A stretch of 64,000 nt of DNA from Microbacterium sp. MF43 (GTDB lineage Bacteria > Actinomycetota > Actinomycetes > Actinomycetales > Microbacteriaceae): assembly GCF_012847295.1 (NCBI RefSeq), contig NZ_JABBDY010000005.1, positions 124,001 to 188,000 of the forward strand, read 5' to 3'. Shown here piece by piece: positions 58,353 to 64,000 of the stretch. The notes under the pieces were generated by a model, which did not search any database, had not been told where the DNA came from, and saw only the letters and a program-made list of their open reading frames with translations. How positions within the stretch are numbered: position 1 is the first letter of the stretch; the number at the start of each line of letters is the position of its first letter. The position numbers and the translations under genes are program-made.

Positions 58353-58756
58353 CCGACGGCACCTCGCGCGCGGTGTGGATCCTGCGGATCCTCAGCGCCC
58401 TCTTCCTTCTCGCCACCGGCGGGATCCACCTGTACCTCGCCCTCAACGGCGTCGGGGGCTTCCTCGGGGTCGCCTTCATCCTGAACTTCGTCGCGGGGCT
58501 CGTCCTGGCCATCGCCATGGTGGCGCTGAAGGGCCGGCTGCTGCAGATCGCGACCGTTCTCAGCCTCCTGTTCCTGATCGCGACGCTCGGCTCTCTCGTG
58601 CTCGCGCTGACCGTGGGACTGTTCGGCATCCATCAGGACTGGAACTTCACGCTCGTGCCCGAGACGGTCATCGTGGAATCCATCGGGGTCGTGGTCCTCG
58701 CGATCACGACGGTGATGGTGCTGCGGATGCCTCGCCCCGCGCCCGCCGTGCGCTGA
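58349..58756 (+). CDS. Four-helix membrane protein of unknown function
   Basis: A 135-residue protein with four hydrophobic helices (about 10-32, 38-60, 65-90 and 105-127). Polar residues in TGGIHLYLALNG (helix 1) and GIHQDWNFTLVPETVIVESIGV are conserved-looking and could line a small site. No family is recognised. It is translationally coupled to the CDP-alcohol phosphotransferase and probably acts with it. Confidence 0.78.
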   Translation: MTDGTSRAVWILRILSALFLLATGGIHLYLALNGVGGFLGVAFILNFVAGLVLAIAMVALKGRLLQIATVLSLLFLIATLGSLVLALTVGLFGIHQDWNFTLVPETVIVESIGVVVLAITTVMVLRMPRPAPAVR

Positions 58757-58779
58757 CCACCGCGCCCCCCGGCACGCCG

Positions 58780-59697
58780 TCAGAACACGTACTCCATGAG
58801 CTCCATGCCGAGCGTGCGGAACGCCTCGTGCGCGCGCATGCGATGCATGATCGACAGGTCGTCGAAGCACACGATGAGCGCATAGGAGACGCCGGCCCGC
58901 GGCCCGGCGAGCACACCCGCCTCGACGCGCACACCGGCATCCCGCCCCGTCTTGTTGATGAAGAGCAGGCCGTGCTCGTCGTTCTCGTGCGCGAAGGGGT
59001 CGAGGCCCGTCGCCGACGCGACGAGCGAGAGGTCGTGGTTGAGGCTCAGCCACTCGGCGACCTGCGCGCTCACGCCCGGCGAGACGACCTTCGCGTTCAC
59101 GAGCGCGGCGAACAGCTCGGCGAGCTCGCGGGCGGAGCCCAGCGCGAAGTGCGGCGCATCGTCAGGTCCGCGCACGTCGCGGAAGCGGTCGAGCATCGCC
59201 GACCTCGTGAGGCCGAGCTGCTCGATGCGTGCGCGCACGGCTGGAAGGCCGACGCGCGACAGCAGAGCGTTCGCGGCGAGCGCGTCACCCGTCGACGCGG
59301 CCAGCACCGCGACATCCGACATCGGCAGCGCCGGCGCCTTGAGGTGCTGCCACACGCCGCCGACCGTCACCGGGTCGATATCGGCGCGGTCGATGATCTC
59401 GAGGGGGTCGAGCGCTCCCGACTCGAACCCGGCCGCGACCTCGATCAGCAGCGGGACGACGCCGAGCCCGCCCACGGGGAGCGTGACGAAGTCGTCGCCC
59501 GCCAGCACCGAATGGCCGCGATCGAGATCGGTGATGCGCACCGAGATCTTCGCTCCGGACGCGGCGAGGTCGTCGAGCGCCTTCAGCGTCGACGTGAATG
59601 ATCGGCGTCCGACTGCCGCCCTCCTCGGCACTCGTCTGCTCGTGCTCCGTCGCGACCCCCGCTGCGACTCGGCATCCCTTCTGGGCTCAGTGCCCAC
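58780..59697 (-). CDS. Beta-lactamase-fold serine-hydrolase-like protein lacking SxxK
   Basis: A 305-residue protein resembling class A beta-lactamases: AKISVRITDLDRGHSVLAGD (start of the fold), an SDN-like loop STGDALAAN (135-143) and the KTG triad in LLFINKTGRDAG. The segment that should contain the SxxK nucleophile reads LPVGGLGVVPLL (73-84), with neither Ser nor Lys, so acyl-enzyme chemistry is unlikely. No signal peptide is seen; the N-terminus is Arg-rich. GTG 59695-59697 is chosen because AAGGAA lies upstream; the start is uncertain. Confidence 0.72.
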   Translation of the reverse strand: MGTEPRRDAESQRGSRRSTSRRVPRRAAVGRRSFTSTLKALDDLAASGAKISVRITDLDRGHSVLAGDDFVTLPVGGLGVVPLLIEVAAGFESGALDPLEIIDRADIDPVTVGGVWQHLKAPALPMSDVAVLAASTGDALAANALLSRVGLPAVRARIEQLGLTRSAMLDRFRDVRGPDDAPHFALGSARELAELFAALVNAKVVSPGVSAQVAEWLSLNHDLSLVASATGLDPFAHENDEHGLLFINKTGRDAGVRVEAGVLAGPRAGVSYALIVCFDDLSIMHRMRAHEAFRTLGMELMEYVF

Positions 59698-59761
59698 GGG
59701 CGGTTCCTTCCGGTGGATTCGGCTGGTGGATGCGCGACCCCAGGACGCGCACGGGTCCATC

Positions 59762-61726
59762 TCACCAGATGGTGACGCGCTGCTCCCGATCGAGCCAGAG
59801 GGCGTCGGCTTCCGTCACGCCGAACGCGTCGTAGAACGCGTCGATGTTGCGCACGATCTGGTTGCACCGGAACTCGTTGGGCGAGTGGGGGTCGATCGTG
59901 AGAAGGCGGATGGTCTCGGCATCCCGCCCCTTCTGCTGCCAGATCTGACCCCAGCTCAGCAGCAGGCGCTGCACGCCGGTGTAGCCGTCGATGACCGGCG
60001 CCTCGCCGCCGCGCAGCGACAGCTCGTAGGCCTTGAGGGCGATGCCCAGGCCGCCGAGGTCGCCGATGTTCTCGCCGACCGTGAGCGAGCCGTTGACCGT
60101 GTACTGCTCGTCGAGGCCGTCGGGGGTCAGCTCGTCATACTGCGCGATGAGGGTCTTGGTGCGCTCCTCGAACGCGGCGCGGTCGTCGTCGGTCCACCAG
60201 TCGCGCAGCGATCCGTCGCCGTCGAAGCGGCTGCCCTGGTCATCGAAGCCGTGGCCGATCTCGTGCCCGATCACCGCGCCGATGCCGCCGTAGTTGGCGG
60301 CCGCGTCGCGATCCGCCTCGAAGAACGGGTACTGGAGGATCGCCGCGGGAAAGACGATCTCGTTCATGAGCGGGTTGTAGTAGGCGTTGACCGTCTGCGG
60401 CGTCATGTACCACTCGTCGCGGTCGATGGGCTTTCCCACCTTGTCGAGCTGACGGTCGTGCTCCCACACGTGCGCGCGTCGGACGTTGCCGATGAGGTCG
60501 GCGGGGTCGATCTCGAGCGTCGAGTAGTCCTTCCACTTGACCGGGTAGCCGATCTTCGGCGTGAAGGCGTCGAGCTTGTCGAGGGCGCGCCGGCGGGTCT
60601 CGGGGCTCATCCACTCGAGGCCCGTGATCGACTGACGGTAGGCCTCGATGAGGTTCGCGACGAGCTCGTCCATCGCCGCCTTCGCCGACGGCGGGAAGTG
60701 CCGGTCGACGTAGACCTTGCCGATGGCCTCGCCCAGCGCGGCCTCGGCCAGGCCCACCCCGCGCTTCCAGCGCTCGCGGTTCACGGGCACGCCGGTGAGC
60801 TGCGTGCCGTAGAACGCGAAGTTCTCGTCGACGAACTCGTCCGACAGGAACGCTGCCGAACCGTGGACGATCGACCAGCGGAGCCAGGCCTTCCAGTCCT
60901 CGAGACGGTCCTCGGTGAGGAGCGACCCGAGGCCCTCGACGTAGCTGGGCTGGTAGACGTTCACCTCGGCGAACGCATCGGCGTGGCCGGGTGCGACGCC
61001 TTCGATCCAGGGCGCGAGGTCGACGCCGGCGAGCGCCTGCACGTCGGCCCACGGCTTGAGGTTGTAGGTCGCCACGGCGTCGCGGCTCTTGACGTTGTCC
61101 CAGTGGTGCGTGGCCAGTTCCGTCTCGAGCGCGAAGATGCGGTCGGCGGATGCCGCGGCGTCCGCAACGCCCGCAAGATCGAGCATCTTCTGCACGTGGG
61201 CGCGGAACGCGGTGCGCGTCGCCTCGAAGTTGTCGAGGCGGTAGTAGCTCTCGTCCGGGAGGGACAGCCCGCCCTGGATGAAGAACGGCACGTACCGCTG
61301 CGGGTTGCCCGGGTCGGGCTCGATGTAGAGGTGCACGAGACCGGCGACGCCGTCACGCTCCAGCTCGCCCACCGTGCGAAGGAAGGAGGGGATGCTGTCG
61401 ACCCGGTCCACCCGCGCGAGCTGGTCGGCGAGCGGCGCCGCGCCCAGCTCCGCGATGCGGGCGGTGTCCATGAAGCTCGTGAAGAGGTCGCCGATCTTGC
61501 GCGCCTCGGTTCCCGGCTCCGCCGCCTGCGACTCCTCGACGATCGCGTGCACGTCCTTCTCGGCCTGCTCGGCGATGAGGTGGAAGGAACCCCACCTCGC
61601 CTTGTCTTCGGGGATGTCGGTGCGTTCCAGCCACGCGCCGTTGACGTGGCGGAAGAGGTCGTCCTGGGGGCGGATGTCTGCGCTGAGCTCATCGAGCGCG
61701 AGACCAGAGCGGGGGGCGTCGGTCAT
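59762..61726 (-). CDS. M13 family zinc metallopeptidase (neprilysin/PepO-like)
   Basis: A 654-residue peptidase. The zinc site is HEIGH (488-492), followed by the third ligand Glu in VGENIGDLGGLGIAL. NAYYNP, the M13 substrate-binding motif, and the C-terminal Trp end (REQRVTIW) are present. There is no signal peptide or transmembrane anchor, so it is cytoplasmic like PepO or released otherwise, and it probably degrades oligopeptides. The ATG at 61724-61726 has TATCCT 7 bases upstream. Confidence 0.94.
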   Translation of the reverse strand: MTDAPRSGLALDELSADIRPQDDLFRHVNGAWLERTDIPEDKARWGSFHLIAEQAEKDVHAIVEESQAAEPGTEARKIGDLFTSFMDTARIAELGAAPLADQLARVDRVDSIPSFLRTVGELERDGVAGLVHLYIEPDPGNPQRYVPFFIQGGLSLPDESYYRLDNFEATRTAFRAHVQKMLDLAGVADAAASADRIFALETELATHHWDNVKSRDAVATYNLKPWADVQALAGVDLAPWIEGVAPGHADAFAEVNVYQPSYVEGLGSLLTEDRLEDWKAWLRWSIVHGSAAFLSDEFVDENFAFYGTQLTGVPVNRERWKRGVGLAEAALGEAIGKVYVDRHFPPSAKAAMDELVANLIEAYRQSITGLEWMSPETRRRALDKLDAFTPKIGYPVKWKDYSTLEIDPADLIGNVRRAHVWEHDRQLDKVGKPIDRDEWYMTPQTVNAYYNPLMNEIVFPAAILQYPFFEADRDAAANYGGIGAVIGHEIGHGFDDQGSRFDGDGSLRDWWTDDDRAAFEERTKTLIAQYDELTPDGLDEQYTVNGSLTVGENIGDLGGLGIALKAYELSLRGGEAPVIDGYTGVQRLLLSWGQIWQQKGRDAETIRLLTIDPHSPNEFRCNQIVRNIDAFYDAFGVTEADALWLDREQRVTIW

Positions 61727-61733
61727 GCGTTCC

Positions 61734-61739
61734 AGGATA
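61734..61739 (-). promoter_or_regulatory. Putative -10 box of the M13 peptidase gene
   Basis: TATCCT (minus strand) is 7 bases upstream of the ATG. Confidence 0.45.
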
Positions 61740-61784
61740 TGCGTCGGCTCCTCCCGAAGGGCAAGGGCTGTGGGTGGACCGCCC

Positions 61785-61790
61785 TAGGCT
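61785..61790 (+). promoter_or_regulatory. Putative -10 box of the MATE gene
   Basis: TAGGCT is 6 bases upstream of the ATG at 61797. Confidence 0.5.
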
Positions 61791-61796
61791 CGTAGG

Positions 61797-63119
61797 ATGA
61801 CCCGCCCGCAGACGCTGAACCGCGACATCCTGCGGCTCGCCGTCCCGGCGCTCGGCTCGCTCGTCGCCGAGCCCCTCTTCCTCATCGTCGACTCGGCGCT
61901 GGTCGGCCACCTCGGTGTCGTGCCGCTCGCGGGCCTCGGCATCGCCTCGGCGGTGCTGCAGACGATCGTCGGGCTGATGGTCTTCCTCGCGTACTCGACG
62001 ACACCGGCCGTGGCGCGGCGCTTCGGCGCGGGCGATCCGTCGAAGGCCGTCTCGGTCGGCATCGACGGCTTGTGGCTGGCCCTCGGCATCGGCGCGGTGC
62101 TCGCGCTCGTCGGGTCCCTGGCGACCCCGTGGCTGGTCGGGCTGTTCGGCGCGACGCCGATCGTGTCAGAGCAGGCCGAGATCTATCTCGGCATCTCGAT
62201 GTGGGGCCTCCCCGCGATGCTGATCGTGTTCGCCGCGACAGGGCTCCTGCGCGGCATGCAGGACACCGTGACGCCGCTGTGGATCGCCGGGCTCGGCTTC
62301 GGCGCCAACGCCCTGCTCAACTGGCTCTTCATCTACGGCTTCGGGTGGGGCATCGCCGGCTCTGCCGCCGGCACCGTCGTCGCGCAGTGGGCGATGGTCG
62401 CCGCCTACGTCGTGGTCATCGGCCGGCTGGCGCGGCGGCACGAGGCATCCGTCCGTCCCCAGCGCGAAGGCGTGCGGGGCTCGGCTCGATCCGGTGGCTG
62501 GCTTTTCCTGCGCACCGTCTCGCTGCGTGTGGCGCTGCTCGCGACGGTCGCCGTCGCAACCGCGCTGGGCACCGACGAGCTGGCCGGGTGGCAGGTCGCG
62601 TTCACCATCTTCTCGACCGCGGCCTTCGCGCTCGACGCCCTCGCGATCGCGGCACAGGCCCTCATCGGCAAGGGCCTCGGCGCCGGCGACACCTCGCTCG
62701 TGCGACATGTCCTCGGCCGGACGGTCGCGTGGGGCGCGTGGTTCGGCGTCGTCGTGGGCGGTGTGATCGGACTGTTCTCCGGCGCGATCGGCCTGCTGTT
62801 CACGGGTGACCCCGCGATCGCCGCCCTCGTCCAGCCGGCGCTCATCGTGCTGGCCGTCACGCAGCCGCTGTGCGGCGTGGTGTTCGTGCTCGACGGTGTG
62901 CTCATCGGCGCCGGCGACTCCAAGTACCTCGCGGTGGCCGGCGGACTCAACCTCATCCCGTACCTGCCGGCGCTCGCGCTCGTCGCCGTGCTGCACCCGC
63001 CGGGAGCGGCCGGGCTGGCGTGGCTGGCCGTCGCCTTCTTCGGCGTCTACATGCTCGCGCGCCTCGCGACCCTGGGCCTGCGCGTGCGCGGCGCCGCCTG
63101 GATGACGGCGGGGGCCTGA
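61797..63119 (+). CDS. MATE family efflux transporter
   Basis: A 440-residue, 12-helix DinF-like MATE protein. ILRLAVPALGSLVAEPLFLIVDSALVGHLG at the start and the mirror-image second half (LALDALAIAAQALIGKGLGAGD) show the MATE duplication. The family expels cationic drugs or metabolites using Na+ or H+. It is divergent from the M13 gene and convergent with the TrmH-type gene (4 bases apart). Confidence 0.93.
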   Translation: MTRPQTLNRDILRLAVPALGSLVAEPLFLIVDSALVGHLGVVPLAGLGIASAVLQTIVGLMVFLAYSTTPAVARRFGAGDPSKAVSVGIDGLWLALGIGAVLALVGSLATPWLVGLFGATPIVSEQAEIYLGISMWGLPAMLIVFAATGLLRGMQDTVTPLWIAGLGFGANALLNWLFIYGFGWGIAGSAAGTVVAQWAMVAAYVVVIGRLARRHEASVRPQREGVRGSARSGGWLFLRTVSLRVALLATVAVATALGTDELAGWQVAFTIFSTAAFALDALAIAAQALIGKGLGAGDTSLVRHVLGRTVAWGAWFGVVVGGVIGLFSGAIGLLFTGDPAIAALVQPALIVLAVTQPLCGVVFVLDGVLIGAGDSKYLAVAGGLNLIPYLPALALVAVLHPPGAAGLAWLAVAFFGVYMLARLATLGLRVRGAAWMTAGA

Positions 63120-63123
63120 GCCG

Positions 63124-63744
63124 TCACGCCCAGCGACGGCACCACTCGTACATCACGACGGCGCCGGCCGCGCTGGCGTTGATGGAGCGGGTCGATCCGT
63201 ACTGGGTGATCTCGACGACGGCGGATGCCGCGGCGAGCGCCTCTGGCGACAGCCCCGGACCCTCCTGCCCGAACAGCAGCACGCAGCGCTGGGGAAGCTC
63301 GGCGCGATCGAGCGGCACCGAGCCGTCGACGTTGTCGATGGCGATGATCGGGAGGGACGAGGCATCCGCCCACTCCTTGAACGCCGCGACGTCCTCGTGG
63401 TGCCGCACGTGCTGGTACCGGTCGGTCACCATCGCGCCGCGGCGGTTCCAGCGCCGGCGCCCCACGATGTGCACCTCGGCCGCCAGGAACGCGTTCGCGC
63501 TGCGCACGATCGAGCCGATGTTCATGTCATGCTGCCAGTTCTCGATCGCGACGTGGAAGCCGTGACGCCGGCGGTCGAGGTCGGCGACGATCGCCTCCAT
63601 CGACCAGTACCGGTACTCGTCGACCACGTTGCGCGCGTCGCCGTGCTCGAGCAGATCGCGGTCGTAGCGCGGATCGTCCGGCCACGCGGCCGGTCCGCCG
63701 GGCCAGGGGCCGACGCCGTGAGGGAGAGTGGGCTCGTCGGTCAC
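63124..63744 (-). CDS. TrmH/SpoU family RNA 2'-O-methyltransferase
   Basis: A 206-residue SPOUT methyltransferase. Motif 1 is HDMNIGSIVRSANAF (Asn and Arg of the N-x-G-x-x-x-R signature), motif 2 is LLFGQEGPGLS, and motif 3 is GSTRSINASAAGAVVMYEW. The deep-knot SAM site is complete. The target, tRNA or rRNA 2'-OH, is not determinable. Start is GTG 63742-63744, with TAATCT 6 bases upstream. Confidence 0.92.
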   Translation of the reverse strand: MTDEPTLPHGVGPWPGGPAAWPDDPRYDRDLLEHGDARNVVDEYRYWSMEAIVADLDRRRHGFHVAIENWQHDMNIGSIVRSANAFLAAEVHIVGRRRWNRRGAMVTDRYQHVRHHEDVAAFKEWADASSLPIIAIDNVDGSVPLDRAELPQRCVLLFGQEGPGLSPEALAAASAVVEITQYGSTRSINASAAGAVVMYEWCRRWA

Positions 63745-63750
63745 CGGCTC

Positions 63751-63756
63751 AGATTA
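63751..63756 (-). promoter_or_regulatory. Putative -10 box of the TrmH-family gene
   Basis: TAATCT (minus strand) is 6 bases upstream of the GTG start. Confidence 0.5.
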
Positions 63757-63841
63757 TCCGGGACGTCCCCCGGATGGCGGGTCGACGGTGTGCCCTCGGA
63801 CGCACATACTGGGACTATCGCCGTTCCGCAGAGGGGGCCTG

Positions 63842-64000
63842 TTGTTTGACGACGAGAAGCGGCAGCGTGCCGTCGAAGCCCTCGGAGTGCTCGACACCCC
63901 GCCCGATGTCCGCGTGGACCGCGTCACCCGGCTCGCCCAGGAGCTGTTCGACGTTCCGATGGTGAGCGTGACCCTCATCGACCGCGACCGGCAGTGGCGC
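63842..64000 (+). CDS. GAF-domain sensor protein, N-terminal fragment (3' end outside window)
   Basis: A frame from TTG 63842 runs off the window end (53 codons). GAGGGGG lies about 8 bases before the TTG, and no ATG or GTG is suitably placed. The visible part, AVEALGVLDTPPDVRVDRVTR, then LAQELFDVPMVSVTLIDRDRQW, is the start of a GAF domain of the type found before GGDEF, histidine-kinase or PP2C-phosphatase modules. The output domain is outside the window. Confidence 0.75.
   Translation, partial: MFDDEKRQRAVEALGVLDTPPDVRVDRVTRLAQELFDVPMVSVTLIDRDRQWR

Overview
The window is a GC-rich (about 70 percent), densely packed actinobacterial chromosome segment. Gene content points to Microbacteriaceae, probably Microbacterium or a close relative. 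Pointers are the F420 genes, the actinobacterial holin/YtxH cassette, a YkoEDC thiamine ECF transporter behind a TPP riboswitch, many apparently leaderless genes and the recurrent heptamer GGATGCC/GGCATCC. I see no tRNA, rRNA, CRISPR array, insertion sequence, integrase or prophage. No gene-free stretch exceeds 300 bases; the longest, between 43036 and 43279, holds a gene remnant and a strong hairpin.

Layout. 1-1091: end of a drug-exporter-type ABC permease plus its GbsR/MarR-like regulator. 1102-3348: RNase HI, a palindrome, a frameshifted NUDIX gene and an aldo/keto reductase. 3479-9028: a 1849-residue secreted protein with a TolB-like propeller, pentapeptide-like repeats, a Pro/Thr stalk and a gingipain-like (clan CD) peptidase domain. 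9038-12319: rlmN, a membrane protein, a LysE exporter and a VOC protein. 12343-14754: acyl-CoA type SDR/enoyl-CoA hydratase operon. 14864-16445: DUF488, phosphotransferase, SRPBCC. 16450-19447: ykoC-ykoD-ykoE with TPP riboswitch. 19493-26275: D,D-carboxypeptidase homologue, J-domain/NERD-like protein, HIBCH-type hydrolase, ABC exporter with an acidic tail, and a hypothetical protein.

26380-34244 is a coenzyme F420 locus. fbiC, a Baeyer-Villiger-type monooxygenase, an F420-dependent G6P dehydrogenase and fbiD are chained by ATGA overlaps. A convergent fbiA is coupled to a TauE/SafE permease. The CofH half of FbiC lacks the radical-SAM cysteine motif, and its inter-domain linker contains an in-frame palindromic repeat. 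34258-41155: hemD, an envelope cassette (YtxH, holin-like, DUF3618), DUF2071, hemY-type oxidase, a base-excision glycosylase homologue, DUF1801 and glyQS. 41296-47554: DUF4870, an FMN hydroxy-acid oxidase, a sorting-signal remnant, a lipoprotein, an N-acylamino-acid racemase/OSBS homologue, a 49-residue basic protein, a cyclase-family hydrolase and a COG3375-type acyltransferase. The racemase and acyltransferase suggest N-succinyl-amino-acid (D-to-L) chemistry.

47693-50854: MFS exporter, purU, and a pterin-dehydratase-like/VOC fusion. 51002-57528 is the least explained part: a seven-gene, fully overlapping operon encoding a medium-chain dehydrogenase, a PTPS/QueD homologue with a degenerate active site, a glycosyltransferase, a methyltransferase, a flippase-like membrane protein, a RibD-C reductase and a membrane sulfatase-like protein. 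A CDP-alcohol phosphotransferase gene pair diverges from it. 58780-64000: a beta-lactamase-fold protein without the SxxK serine, an M13 peptidase, a MATE exporter, a TrmH-family methyltransferase and the start of a GAF-domain protein.
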